Assembly: GCF_022352055.1 (NCBI RefSeq)
Contig: NZ_JAKRWM010000004.1
Span: forward strand, 310,001 to 374,000
Origin: Cohnella mopanensis
GTDB taxonomy: Bacteria > Bacillota > Bacilli > Paenibacillales > Paenibacillaceae
Length of the DNA stretch: 64,000 nucleotides
Reading direction: 5' to 3'
A model generated the notes under the pieces. The model saw nothing but the letters and a program-made list of their open reading frames with translations. It did not search any database and was not told where the DNA came from. Below, piece by piece: positions 1 to 8,486 of this stretch. The position numbers were made by a program, and so were the translations under genes. Each line of letters starts with the position of its first letter. Positions within the stretch are counted from its first letter, which is position 1.

Positions 1-2
1 TT

Positions 3-305
3 ATTAGCTTGGCGGCATACGTACTCGTCAATTATGTAGGAATGGACAGGATCATCGCCGAGAAAAATATAGAGCGTTTCAGGGATAGCGGAATCATCGA
101 CCGGGAGTACATAAGCAATCTGTCGATGGATGCGATTCCGGCGCTGGTGAAGTTAAGCAAGCAGGAGGACCCTGGCATGAAACCTCTATTAGAAAAGCGA
201 TGGGTGGCCTTGATGGCGAATGAGGATCGTAAGTGGCCGTCCTTCAACGGGTCGATCTATCGGGCGGAGAAGGAGTTGTCTCGTCTGTTCAAGCAGGATC
301 GGTAG
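3..305 (+). CDS. C-terminal fragment of a DUF4153/DUF4173-like membrane protein (5' end outside window)
   Basis: The reading frame is already open at the left edge and ends at 305, so only about the last 100 residues are present. The segment VNYVGMDRIIAEKNIERF followed by a stretch beginning GIIDREYISNLSMDAIPAL resembles the conserved C-terminal part of large bacterial DUF4153/DUF4173 membrane proteins, where 'D-I-A-KNI-RF' and 'Y-LS-LS-DA-P-L' occur after the last membrane segments. Its function is unknown in the family. No start codon or ribosome binding site is visible, so an internal TTG/GTG should not be taken as the true start. The assignment rests on motif memory from a short piece. 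Confidence 0.6.
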   Translation: MSLAAYVLVNYVGMDRIIAEKNIERFRDSGIIDREYISNLSMDAIPALVKLSKQEDPGMKPLLEKRWVALMANEDRKWPSFNGSIYRAEKELSRLFKQDR

Positions 306-337
306 GCAGGGTGCTCGTCCGTCCGCTTGGTTCAGTG

Positions 338-343
338 TATAAT
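338..343 (+). promoter_or_regulatory. Possible -10 box for the DUF6509-like gene
   Basis: A perfect TATAAT lies 31 bases before the start at 374 and just after the end of the upstream membrane protein. No convincing -35 element is seen at 16-18 bases, so this is a weak call. Confidence 0.35.
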
Positions 344-373
344 GGAGGCATTGGAACATGGAAGGATGAGGTA

Positions 374-670
374 ATGCTTACGGTCAACGAATACAGCGTG
401 GAACTGGTGAAGGACCCTTTTCAAATCTTGGCGGGCAAACGGTACGAGTTCCTGATCGATCTAGAGATCGAGGAAGACGACGAGATTTATTCCGATAAAG
501 GGATATACATTAAGGTCGTATACAAGGTCGACGGGGAACAGGGGAGCATCGTGAACTACGACCTGATCGAGAAGTCGACGGATCGCCATCTGGATCTCGA
601 CTTGGAGACCGAAGAAGAAGCGGAACTAGCGGCCTTCTGCAAGGAGCATTACGTCGAAGGCGAAGAATAG
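374..670 (+). CDS. Small acidic cytosolic protein, DUF6509-like
   Basis: 98 residues, no signal peptide or membrane segment, very acidic C-terminus (LETEEEAELAAFCKEH). The pattern YSVELVKDPFQILAGKRYEF followed by a mixed beta pattern and ending in AFCKEHY matches what I recall of a small uncharacterised Bacillales family (DUF6509), whose members have sometimes been mislabelled pullulanase. No catalytic motif is visible. The open frame extends upstream to 233, but ATG 374 is chosen because the purine-rich GGAAGGATGAGGT lies just ahead of it and the upstream codons overlap the preceding gene. A strong terminator follows, so it appears monocistronic. Confidence 0.6.
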   Translation: MLTVNEYSVELVKDPFQILAGKRYEFLIDLEIEEDDEIYSDKGIYIKVVYKVDGEQGSIVNYDLIEKSTDRHLDLDLETEEEAELAAFCKEHYVEGEE

Positions 671-679
671 AAGGGAAAC

Positions 680-724
680 AAAACCCTCCAAGACGCTACT
701 ATGGCGACTTAGGAGGGTTTTGTT
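680..724 (+). terminator. Rho-independent terminator
   Basis: The arms CAAAACCCTCC (680-690) and GGAGGGTTTTG (713-723 region) enclose a loop of about 22 bases; the T run lies within and after the right arm. The A run of the left arm gives the minus strand a T run too, so it may also serve the convergent gene ending at 771. Confidence 0.8.
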
Positions 725-770
725 GAATACGGGTGACCGCTGGACAGTCTATTGTTTATCGGATAGACGA

Positions 771-1862
771 TTACGGTTTAGCGTATTTGGCGTAGCCGGC
801 CAGCTCCACGAATCCTTTGCCGCTGATCGGCTTATGGCTATTATGGTCCATGCCGGTTACGACGCAGGCGCCTTCCCAGATGGCGCGGATAGGGCCGATA
901 ATCGGCATTTCTTGATTGTCGAGAACGGGAGCGACATGCAGCTCGAGACGGTAGTCGGGAATGGAGATATGCCACTCTATCGGATAGGACATGCCGGATT
1001 TGGCGCTTCTCCACACTCTCAGCGGCTGTAACTTAGTGTCGTTCACGGAGATCGATGCACGATCTTTCAGAATGATTATGGCGGTCGGAGGAGCAGGAGG
1101 AACCGCGGATTTGGCCGCGTGCAGTTGGCTGATGAGCAGCTCCCGGCCATCGTCTAATTGAAGTCCGAACCAATTCCAACCCTCGCCTTTCAGGAGCTCG
1201 TAATTACGTCCCCACTGATGGTCGAACCAGCCTTCCCCGGACAGCCTCTCGGTCCCTTCTTCATGATGGATTCGTCCTTTAACGGAATTACGGGTAGAGG
1301 AATAGTAATAGAGGCCGTTAAGCGTGCCTTTCTCGTCTATGGCCGTCAGCCGTTTGCTAGGCGTGAACTCGAGTTCTATTCGGGCTTCTTGGTCGTGAAT
1401 CCGGAGCGTAAAATTTTGGCTCGTGTCGTCCTTGAAGATTAAATCCGCCCGGTCGCATTGAAGTTGAGTCGGACGGGAGCCGACCGATACGTCTTTAATC
1501 CACGAATGGGGAGAGGGGAGTTTCCCTTTGAACAGCGTGCCGTATTGCCCCCAAGTGATCTTATCGTTCGGCTTGATCAGAAAATACGAAGGAAGATACA
1601 GCCCGGTCATTTGAAAGAACAATGTGCGATCCAAGAAGGAGCGGGCGATATGGCCGGGACGATCCAGACGGATGAGGGAGTAGATCAAATAGTGGCCTTT
1701 AAGCCGAGGGAGCTCCCCGACGCGGAAGAAGGTGATCATCAGGGCGTAACGCCTGCCGCCTTCTCCGTTAATAAAGGCATAACAGTACCACCATTCCAGA
1801 TTAGAATCGGGATGGGGCGCGGCATCTTCCGGAATGGAGATTGGCGCTCTTAGGTCGTTCAT
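771..1862 (-). CDS. CrtC/AttH-like lipocalin-fold protein (COG5621-type predicted hydrolase)
   Basis: About 363 residues. Visible family motifs are NLEWWYCYAFI near residue 25 (usual EWWY), GEGWFDHQWG in the middle (usual W-DHEWG) and GWNWFGLQLDDGREL shortly after; together these mark the hydroxyneurosporene-synthase/AttH family of two lipocalin-like barrels. Members with known activity include carotenoid 1,2-hydratase, but most Firmicutes copies are uncharacterised and no carotenoid genes are near. There is no signal peptide, unlike many family members. The frame opens at 1871, but ATG 1862 is preferred because GGGG lies about ten bases upstream, whereas it directly abuts ATG 1871. It is divergent from the ABC exporter genes. 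Confidence 0.75.
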   Translation of the reverse strand: MNDLRAPISIPEDAAPHPDSNLEWWYCYAFINGEGGRRYALMITFFRVGELPRLKGHYLIYSLIRLDRPGHIARSFLDRTLFFQMTGLYLPSYFLIKPNDKITWGQYGTLFKGKLPSPHSWIKDVSVGSRPTQLQCDRADLIFKDDTSQNFTLRIHDQEARIELEFTPSKRLTAIDEKGTLNGLYYYSSTRNSVKGRIHHEEGTERLSGEGWFDHQWGRNYELLKGEGWNWFGLQLDDGRELLISQLHAAKSAVPPAPPTAIIILKDRASISVNDTKLQPLRVWRSAKSGMSYPIEWHISIPDYRLELHVAPVLDNQEMPIIGPIRAIWEGACVVTGMDHNSHKPISGKGFVELAGYAKYAKP

Positions 1863-2067
1863 GGGCTCCATACCCCTAACTTTGTTGAACGTTTTCTTGT
1901 GGGCGAATCGGTAAGTATAAAGTATGTCGAGGGTACGGAAAAGGCGACACGCGGTTGGAGAACGGGGGATAAATCTTCAAGCGAAATTTAAGTGTTCGCG
2001 TAGACTTCATCAGGACGAAACGGTAATATCGAAGCATGTGCAAAAAATGGAAATGGGAGGGGAAGAT

Positions 2068-3810
2068 TTGTCTTTCGTTATTCGTCTTAAATGGTTTTTC
2101 AAGGAAAGATGGGGGAGCTACGCGATTGCGATCGGGTTAATGACGACGGTTAGCCTTTTATCTATGATCCCGCCCAGATTAATAGGGAATATGATCGACG
2201 TCATGAAGCAAGGGACGCTGACATCCGGGGAATTAAATCGAACGGTGTTATGGCTTGTCTGTCTCTGTTTGCTCTTATACGTGTTGGTATACATATGGAT
2301 TACGACCTTATTCGGTAATTCCGTGTTAATCGAGAAATTGCTCAGGGCGCGATTGCTCAAGCACCTCACGAAAATGACGCCGGCCTTCTTCCAACGGAAC
2401 AGCACGGGTCAATTGATGGCGCTGGCGACCAACGATATTATGGCGATCGGGCAGACGGCGGGGTACGGAGTGATGACGCTCGTCAATACGCTCGTGGGAG
2501 CTTCGGTCGTCATCGTGATGATGCTTTCTTTTATCAGCGCTAAGCTTATGATTGCAGCGCTTCTCCCTCTGCCGCTCCTCGTGCTTGTCATTAGCAAGCT
2601 GGGAGCCAAAGTTCGCGTCAAGTTCCTCGCAGCGCAGGAATCCTTCGGTCGGATGAATGAGCATGTGCTGGAATCGATATCCGGTATTCGGGTTATTCGT
2701 TCCTACGTGCAAGAGGAACGAGATCTGAGCGCGTTCGATCGGATGACGACGGAAGTGATGGATAAGAACAGACGGGTGTCCATTCTGAATGCGCTGTTCC
2801 AACCTTCGATTTCGCTTATCGTCGGCGTGAGCTACTGTATCGGAATCGGCTATGGTTCCTACTTGGTATTTCATGATGAAATTACGCTAGGGCAGCTCGT
2901 CTCCTTTAACATTTATTTAGGGATGCTAATATGGCCTATGATCGCTTTCGGCGAATTCATTAACGTGCTGCAACGGGGAAGCGCATCGGCGGACCGACTC
3001 CAGAAAGTGTTGACGGAGGAAGCGGATTTGCGGGATGCGCAAGAACCGATTCCATTAGAACTCCCATCGTCCATCGAGATGAGGTCTCTTACCTTCACCT
3101 ATCCGACCGCGTCGCAACCGAGCTTAGACAACGTTTCATTCCGGTTAGAACGGGGCGAGACGTTAGGCGTCGTCGGCAAAACCGGAAGCGGGAAAAGCAC
3201 GCTATTGAAACAACTGTTAAGGCAATATTCTCTTGGGCCGGAAATGCTCTTCGTGTCCAATGTTCCTGTCGAGCACATAGCGCTAGACCAGATGAAGCGC
3301 TGGATAGCTTACGTTCCGCAGGAACACTTATTGTTGTCTAAGTCGATACGAGACAACATCGCGCTCGGTAAGCCTAATGCAACGCCGGAGGAAATCGCTC
3401 GGGCTATCGAGATGGCCTCCTTCACTCAGGACATTGCACAGATGCCCGAGGGGCTGGAGACGATCGTCGGGGAGAACGGCGTGATGCTGTCGGGCGGACA
3501 GAAGCAGCGGCTCGCCATCGCGCGCGCGTTATTGATCGATTCGGAGATATTGCTATTAGACGATTCGTTATCCGCGGTGGACGCCCGAACGGAAAGCCGG
3601 ATCGTAGGGCAAATTCGTAAAGAGCGCGCCGGCAAAACGACCCTGATCACGACGCACCGCTTATCCGCCGTCAGCCATGCGAATTGGATACTCGTGCTCG
3701 ATGAAGGCCTGATTCGGGAAGAGGGTACCCACGAGCAACTGATGCTGCACGGCGGCTGGTACAAGGAGCAGTGGGAGCGTCAGCAGATGGAAGCAAGCTT
3801 GGAAGAGTAA
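2068..3810 (+). CDS. bmrC: Heterodimeric ABC multidrug exporter, subunit with degenerate nucleotide site (BmrC/YheI-like)
   Basis: Fused six-helix membrane domain (about residues 15-310) and ATPase domain. Walker A GKTGSGKST is near residue 370, canonical signature LSGGQ near 474, Walker B ILLLDDS near 493-499. The residue after the Walker B Asp is Asp (about 499) instead of the catalytic Glu, the hallmark of the BmrC-type half. The sequence is strikingly like B. subtilis YheI, including WPMIAFGEFINVLQRGSAS and the C-terminal GGWYKEQWERQQ. Start: TTG 2068 has a strong GGGAGGGG seven bases upstream and yields 580 residues, close to YheI's 585; the longer open frame back to 1924 has no such signal. 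Operon with the next gene. Confidence 0.9.
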   Translation: MSFVIRLKWFFKERWGSYAIAIGLMTTVSLLSMIPPRLIGNMIDVMKQGTLTSGELNRTVLWLVCLCLLLYVLVYIWITTLFGNSVLIEKLLRARLLKHLTKMTPAFFQRNSTGQLMALATNDIMAIGQTAGYGVMTLVNTLVGASVVIVMMLSFISAKLMIAALLPLPLLVLVISKLGAKVRVKFLAAQESFGRMNEHVLESISGIRVIRSYVQEERDLSAFDRMTTEVMDKNRRVSILNALFQPSISLIVGVSYCIGIGYGSYLVFHDEITLGQLVSFNIYLGMLIWPMIAFGEFINVLQRGSASADRLQKVLTEEADLRDAQEPIPLELPSSIEMRSLTFTYPTASQPSLDNVSFRLERGETLGVVGKTGSGKSTLLKQLLRQYSLGPEMLFVSNVPVEHIALDQMKRWIAYVPQEHLLLSKSIRDNIALGKPNATPEEIARAIEMASFTQDIAQMPEGLETIVGENGVMLSGGQKQRLAIARALLIDSEILLLDDSLSAVDARTESRIVGQIRKERAGKTTLITTHRLSAVSHANWILVLDEGLIREEGTHEQLMLHGGWYKEQWERQQMEASLEE

Positions 3811-3854
3811 CAACGATATGCGCACGAACGCCCACCCTATAGAAGGAGGCCCTA

Positions 3855-5612
3855 ATGAATCCAAAACGTTCCACCGCGAGAAGGCTTCTCGCCTATGCTC
3901 TCGTCTATAAGTATCGAATATTGGGAGCGATGATCGTTCTTTGCTGCGCGGTAGGCGCAGAGCTTGGCGGGCCTTATATTATCAAGACGATCATCGACAA
4001 GCATTTATCCGTACGGACGGATGATATGGCCCCCGTCCTTACGCTATTGGCCCTGTATATCGGACTTCTGATCCTTGCCGGCTTTAGCAATTTTACGCAA
4101 TCTTACATTTTACAATCTACCGCGTTGCGTATTATCAAGAACATGCGGATGGACATTATGCGGCATATCCAGCGCATTCCGCTCCGTTACTTCGATAATA
4201 CTCCGGTAGGGCAGGTCGTATCGCGCGTTGCCAACGACACCGAGGCCATCCGCGATTTGTTCATGAGCTTCATGGCGACATTCGTCGTTAGCTTAATCCA
4301 ATTGGCGGGTATTTTCGTGGCGCTCTTTATTTTGGATGCGCGGCTAGCCCTGTACACGTTGGTACTTCCGCCGCTGTTTGCCTTAATCATGTACGTTCAT
4401 CTGAAATACTCGCAGAAGTACATTACCATCATGCGTGCTCGGCTTAGCGATATGAACGCGATGATCAACGAATCGATCGCCGTCATGCCGATTATCCAGG
4501 CTTTCCGCCGGGAAAAGGTGACGCTTGCGGAGTTCACTCAGTTGAACGAGGACCGTTACGTGAACCAAGTGAAGCAATTCCGCGTGTTCTCGTTATCGTC
4601 GCGGAATATCGTCGGCACGATAGGCGGCCTTGTCACGGCTTTCGTCATCTATTATTTCGGACGCGCTTCGATCGAGAACGCGGCGATCACGTTCGGGGTG
4701 TTCTATGCGTTCATCGACTATCTGGGACGCGTCTTTAACCCGATCATCGGAATATTCGACCAGCTGACCAATGCTCAGAGAGCGTTCGTATCCGCAGATA
4801 AAGTGTTCGCGATCATGGATATGGAAGGCAAGGATGTCGAAGATGCCGATCAGGCCACACGCCCGGAAGGCGCGGTGAAGTTCGAGAACGTCACGTTCGC
4901 TTATAATGGCGAAGATAACGTGCTGAAGGGGATTACCTTCGAGGCGAGCAAAGGCGAGACAGTTGCGCTAGTCGGCCACACGGGCTCGGGCAAAAGCTCG
5001 ATCATCAATCTTTTGTTAGGATTTTATGAGCCGGGCGAGGGTAAGATCACCATAGACGGAACCGACATCTCGTCCTTATCCAAGCAAGCCTTGCGCAAGC
5101 ATATGGGCATCGTACTTCAAGACCCCTACCTCTTCGCCGGGGATATTAAATTCAACGTGAGCTTGTACAATGAGGACATTTCATTGGACCGGGTCAAAAA
5201 AGCGTTGGCAGACGTAGGGGCGGCATCGTTCGTGGAGCAGCTTCCGAAAGGCTATGACGAGCAAGTGGTGGAGCGGGGCAGCACGCTATCTTCCGGTCAG
5301 CGGCAACTTATCTCCTTCGCACGCGCCCTCGCGTTCGATCCATCGATTCTCATCCTGGATGAAGCGACGGCCAGCATCGACAGCGAGACCGAAGGCTTGA
5401 TCCAACGCGCGCTCAAAGTCGTTAGCGAAGGCCGAACAACGCTGGTCATCGCTCATAGGCTATCCACGATTCGCGATGCCAACCAGATTCTCGTGCTGCA
5501 TCGCGGCGAGATCGTCGAGCGCGGAACCCACGATCAGCTTATGGCGCTTGAGGGACGTTACTATAAAATGTACCAGCTGCAAAAGGGAGAGAAAGCTTCC
5601 GTATCTGCTTAA
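3855..5612 (+). CDS. bmrD: Heterodimeric ABC multidrug exporter, catalytically competent subunit (BmrD/YheH-like)
   Basis: 585 residues: six membrane helices then an ATPase domain. Walker A GHTGSGKSS near 374, Walker B ILILDEA with catalytic Glu near 503, and a variant signature LSSGQ near 478. Canonical LSGGQ of the partner faces this consensus Walker site, while this LSSGQ completes the partner's degenerate site, as in BmrCD. It closely resembles B. subtilis YheH, including RYFDNTPVGQVVSRVANDTE and LSSGQRQLISFARALAFDP, but lacks the roughly 90-residue extracellular insert between helices 1 and 2. Start ATG 3855 follows AGAAGGAGG. Probably exports drugs or lipophilic compounds; substrate not deducible. 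Confidence 0.92.
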   Translation: MNPKRSTARRLLAYALVYKYRILGAMIVLCCAVGAELGGPYIIKTIIDKHLSVRTDDMAPVLTLLALYIGLLILAGFSNFTQSYILQSTALRIIKNMRMDIMRHIQRIPLRYFDNTPVGQVVSRVANDTEAIRDLFMSFMATFVVSLIQLAGIFVALFILDARLALYTLVLPPLFALIMYVHLKYSQKYITIMRARLSDMNAMINESIAVMPIIQAFRREKVTLAEFTQLNEDRYVNQVKQFRVFSLSSRNIVGTIGGLVTAFVIYYFGRASIENAAITFGVFYAFIDYLGRVFNPIIGIFDQLTNAQRAFVSADKVFAIMDMEGKDVEDADQATRPEGAVKFENVTFAYNGEDNVLKGITFEASKGETVALVGHTGSGKSSIINLLLGFYEPGEGKITIDGTDISSLSKQALRKHMGIVLQDPYLFAGDIKFNVSLYNEDISLDRVKKALADVGAASFVEQLPKGYDEQVVERGSTLSSGQRQLISFARALAFDPSILILDEATASIDSETEGLIQRALKVVSEGRTTLVIAHRLSTIRDANQILVLHRGEIVERGTHDQLMALEGRYYKMYQLQKGEKASVSA

Positions 5613-5647
5613 GATTAACCATTGCAAGCTCCGCGAAGCCGAAAATG

Positions 5648-5697
5648 AGGCGGTACAGGCTAACGATTAACATCGTGCCTGTACTGCCTTTTTTTTG
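5648..5697 (+). terminator. Terminator of the bmrCD-like operon
   Basis: 13-base arms AGGCGGTACAGGC (5648-5660) and GCCTGTACTGCCT (5677-5689), one mismatch, followed by eight T. Ends the exporter operon just before the repeat array. Confidence 0.9.
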
Positions 5698-5730
5698 CGA
5701 GATTTATGATGTGCGACCACATCGTGCCCG

Positions 5731-5995
5731 AAGGCCAAAAAAGTGCCTATACCGAACGAATGCTAGATACACATGATGCCCAAGGCCAAAAAAGTGCCTA
5801 TACCGAACGAATACTAGATACACATGATGCTCAAGGCCAAAAAAGTGCCTTCATCGGGCGGTAGCTAGGCACTCATGATGCTCAAGGCCAAAAAAGTACC
5901 TTCATCGGGCGGTAGCTAGGCACTCATGGTGCCCAAGGCCAAAAAAGTGCCTTCATCGGGCAGTGGCTAGGCACTCATCGTGCCCGAAGGCCAGT
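5731..5995. repeat. Tandem array of 51-bp units with AAGGCC-AAAAAA-GTGCCT core
   Basis: Copies of the core AAGGCCAAAAAAGTGCCT begin at 5731, 5782, 5833, 5884 and 5935, exactly 51 bases apart, with a truncated sixth (AAGGCCAG) at 5987. Copies 1-2 form one subtype (linker CCGAACGAA...CTAGATACACATGATG) and copies 3-5 another (linker TCATCGGGC...CTAGGCACTCAT). The core is a short hairpin (AGGC/GCCT, A-rich loop); in copies 3 and 5 AGTGCCT can also pair with AGGCACT further on. The array fills the convergent gap between the ABC operon and the LysR gene and breaks off next to the LysR stop codon. A solitary copy lies at 63754. Confidence 0.92.
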
Positions 5996-6886
5996 TTAAA
6001 TCTCCTTCTGTATCTGTTCATAACTTTCGACGATATAGTCGCGGAAGCGCTGCGTGGCGAGGGATAAGTAATGCTTCTTGGACCAAGCGAGTCCGGTCGT
6101 TCGATAGAAATTCGGATCCAGGATCCGAATCTTTCTCAGGGAGTGGCGGGCACGAGCCTTGATTCCAAGCGCGGGAAGGAAGGCGATGCCAAGCCCTTGG
6201 CTTACGAGGCGGACGATTCCTTCCGGTTCGTCGACCTCGAAGGTGATGGTGGGCGTAAATCCGGCTTGAGAGCAGAGGTCGTCCGTCAAATCCCGGAACG
6301 AAAATCCGATATTCATGCTGATGAAAGACTCTTGCGCGAGTTCATGCAGGTGAATGCTTTCCCGCTCGGCGAGGGCATGCTCGGGAGCAACGGCAATGAA
6401 AATTTCCTCCGTCATTAGCGCTTTCCATTCCAGATCGGGGCCGCTGATCGCAATCGAGGAAATGCATAAGTCGATTTCGCCGTCTTCCAGTTGTCGTTTC
6501 ATTGCAGCCGTCGTCCCTAGCGTCTGGCGAAAATGAACTTGGGGGTACTGCTTCATGAACGCTCCGATCAATTCGGGAAGAACACTCGTAATAGACACTC
6601 CAAGATTTATACTTCCCTTGTGCAACCCCGCCATATCCCGGATTTCCCGCCCGCCTTCTTCCAACTCCCGAAAGGCTCGATCGACGCGTTCAAGGAACGT
6701 TTTACCGAATTGATTGAGCCGGATCTGACGTCCTTGGCGGTCGAACAAGGGGACGCCGACGGTTTCTTCCAGCCGAGCTATTGTCTTGCTTAATGAAGGC
6801 TGCGCGATCTGAAGCTGCTCCGCCGCTTTGGTCATGTGTTCAAGGCGGGCGACGGTTTGAAAGTATTTGAGCTGCAGCATTTCCAC
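5996..6886 (-). CDS. LysR-family transcriptional regulator
   Basis: About 296 residues. N-terminal winged helix MLQLKYFQTVARLEHMTKAA / LQIAQPSLSKTIARLEE is typical of LysR, followed by the periplasmic-binding-like effector domain (about 90-290). The frame opens at 6910, but GTG 6886 has AGGAGGT eight bases upstream and gives the usual family N-terminus. It is divergent from an MFS exporter gene at 7019 with about 130 bases between, the classical arrangement for LysR control of a transporter; the effector is unknown. The stop codon lies two bases from the last truncated unit of the 51-bp array. Confidence 0.88.
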   Translation of the reverse strand: MEMLQLKYFQTVARLEHMTKAAEQLQIAQPSLSKTIARLEETVGVPLFDRQGRQIRLNQFGKTFLERVDRAFRELEEGGREIRDMAGLHKGSINLGVSITSVLPELIGAFMKQYPQVHFRQTLGTTAAMKRQLEDGEIDLCISSIAISGPDLEWKALMTEEIFIAVAPEHALAERESIHLHELAQESFISMNIGFSFRDLTDDLCSQAGFTPTITFEVDEPEGIVRLVSQGLGIAFLPALGIKARARHSLRKIRILDPNFYRTTGLAWSKKHYLSLATQRFRDYIVESYEQIQKEI

Positions 6887-6951
6887 TGTAAATGACCTCC
6901 TCATACGCACATTAATAGCTTTAAATAAATGATTTTATATATATTTATGTA

Positions 6952-6981
6952 TTATACATTATGATTAGCTGTTTCTATAAT
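6952..6981 (+). promoter_or_regulatory. Candidate promoter of the MFS gene in the LysR divergent region
   Basis: TTATAC, 18-base spacer, TATAAT (6976-6981). The AT-rich surroundings (6910-6980) would hold LysR boxes, but I could not pin a single T-N11-A site with confidence. Confidence 0.45.
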
Positions 6982-7018
6982 TAAGCGTAGAGAAAAACGG
7001 AGGAGAGAAGCAGCCATT

Positions 7019-8245
7019 ATGGATAAACAAATCGGTAATGAGAGTATACTCAACCAGCCTAAAGCAGTTTGGGCTGTCGGTTTCGCATGTATTATCGCCT
7101 TCATGGGCTTAGGTCTAGTCGATCCGATCTTACCCGCTATCGCCCATAAGCTAAATGCTTCGGCAAGCGACGTTACGTTGCTATTTACGAGCTATAACCT
7201 TGTTATGGCGGTTGCCATGCTGATTACCGGCGTCGTATCTTCACGGCTTGGGATCAAATGGACGCTGCTGTGCGGCATTATTATCATTGCATTGTTCTCC
7301 GCGCTCGGCGGAAACTCCAATGGGATCTGGGAGCTTGTCTGGCTCCGCGGGGGATGGGGGTTAGGTAACGCGTTGTTCGTCGCCACCGCGTTATCGGCGA
7401 TCGTATCCTTCTCCCGATCCGGCGTAGCTAAAGCCATCATTTTATATGAAGCCGCAATTGGGCTCGGCATTTCGGTAGGGCCGCTGCTTGGCGGAGAATT
7501 GGGATCGATCTCGTGGAGAGGACCTTTTTATGGCGTTGCGGGTCTAATGGTATTCGCGTTCTTCATGCTGCTGCTTATGATGCCGGGCACGTCGAACAAC
7601 ATATCACCGAAGGCAGCAGCACCGACGTCGGCCAAGAAACAGAAAACCTCTATATTGGATCCTTTTCGCGCAATGAAGTACCCAGCGCTCCTGGTTCTCG
7701 GAATTACGGCGCTGTTATACAATTTCGGATTTTTCACTTTGCTTGCTTACTCGCCGTTCGTCATGCATCTAGAAGAACGCGGCTTAGGTTACGTCTTCTT
7801 AGGATGGGGGGTCTTGTTGGCTCTGACCTCCGTGTTCATGGCTCCGAAACTGGAGAAGAAGCTCGGGACGATCAAGTCGATGTGCCTGATGCTAACCCTA
7901 TTCGCGCTTACTCTTGTCGCTATGGGGATTTGGACCTCGACCCGAGAAGTCGTTATCGTGGCAGTCATACTTGCCGGTGCATTCTTAGGCAATAACAATA
8001 CGCTGATCACGACGGCGGTCATGCAGGCAGCCCCGGTTGAACGAGCGACCGCTTCCGCATCTTACAGCTTCTTGCGGTTTCTCGGAGGAGCGGCGGCACC
8101 GTTCTTCGCGGGCAAATTGGCGGAATGGTACAATCCGCACGTTCCGTTCTACGTAGGCGGCGGCTTCGTCCTTGCTTCGGTTGGTTTTATTCTCATTAAT
8201 CGCAGGCATCTGCGGCATATCGACCAATCGGGCTCCGCCCACTAA
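7019..8245 (+). CDS. MFS transporter, DHA1-type drug exporter family
   Basis: 408 residues with about 12 hydrophobic segments. The N-terminus FMGLGLVDPILPAIAHKLNA and the following LLFTSYNLVMAVAMLITGVV are typical of DHA1 12-helix exporters, with a central hydrophilic loop (NNISPKAAAPTSAKKQK). Similar B. subtilis proteins include YfmO-like exporters; no substrate can be read from sequence. It starts at ATG 7019 after GGAGGAG, with a rather long spacing of about 12 bases. Divergent LysR regulator upstream suggests substrate-induced expression. A terminator follows at 8265. Confidence 0.85.
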   Translation: MDKQIGNESILNQPKAVWAVGFACIIAFMGLGLVDPILPAIAHKLNASASDVTLLFTSYNLVMAVAMLITGVVSSRLGIKWTLLCGIIIIALFSALGGNSNGIWELVWLRGGWGLGNALFVATALSAIVSFSRSGVAKAIILYEAAIGLGISVGPLLGGELGSISWRGPFYGVAGLMVFAFFMLLLMMPGTSNNISPKAAAPTSAKKQKTSILDPFRAMKYPALLVLGITALLYNFGFFTLLAYSPFVMHLEERGLGYVFLGWGVLLALTSVFMAPKLEKKLGTIKSMCLMLTLFALTLVAMGIWTSTREVVIVAVILAGAFLGNNNTLITTAVMQAAPVERATASASYSFLRFLGGAAAPFFAGKLAEWYNPHVPFYVGGGFVLASVGFILINRRHLRHIDQSGSAH

Positions 8246-8264
8246 AATTCATAATCCCTAGCAT

Positions 8265-8306
8265 AACCGGTCGGCACTCCTTACGAGGAGGCTGATCGGT
8301 TTTTTG
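8265..8306 (+). terminator. Terminator of the MFS gene
   Basis: AACCGGTC (8265-8272) pairs with GATCGGTT (8294-8301) with one G-U pair, followed by a T run; an inner CTCC...GGAG pair extends the fold. Confidence 0.8.
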
Positions 8307-8337
8307 TAATATTTTTCATATTCATTTAGTTATGGGC

Positions 8338-8379
8338 TTTACAAAAACAATACACCTGTAATAATATTATTACAGGTGT
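8338..8379 (+). promoter_or_regulatory. Promoter with 28-bp perfect palindromic operator for the ArsR-type regulator
   Basis: TTTACA (8338-8343), 18-base spacer, TAATAT (8362-8367). The -10 lies inside a perfect palindrome, 8352-8379, whose left half is ACACCTGTAATAAT and right half its exact complement. A dimeric winged-helix repressor bound here would block polymerase, so autoregulation by the gene at 8487 is likely. Confidence 0.85.
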
Positions 8380-8486
8380 TATAAATAAATTGACGTGTAT
8401 TCGGAAAGGTGGAATGCGGCGATGGGAGATTATCGTTCGCGCATTGGGCCATCAGTAAATACGATTTACGAATTGGAGTAATCACG

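Noticed and set aside
2326-2874. 182-codon antisense frame inside the ABC exporter gene
   Set aside because: Low-complexity charged composition, no start signal, lies opposite conserved membrane-domain codons.
7513-7995. 160-codon frame inside the MFS gene
   Set aside because: Alternative frame of a conserved transporter, rich in Arg/Gly/Ser as expected for a shadow frame.
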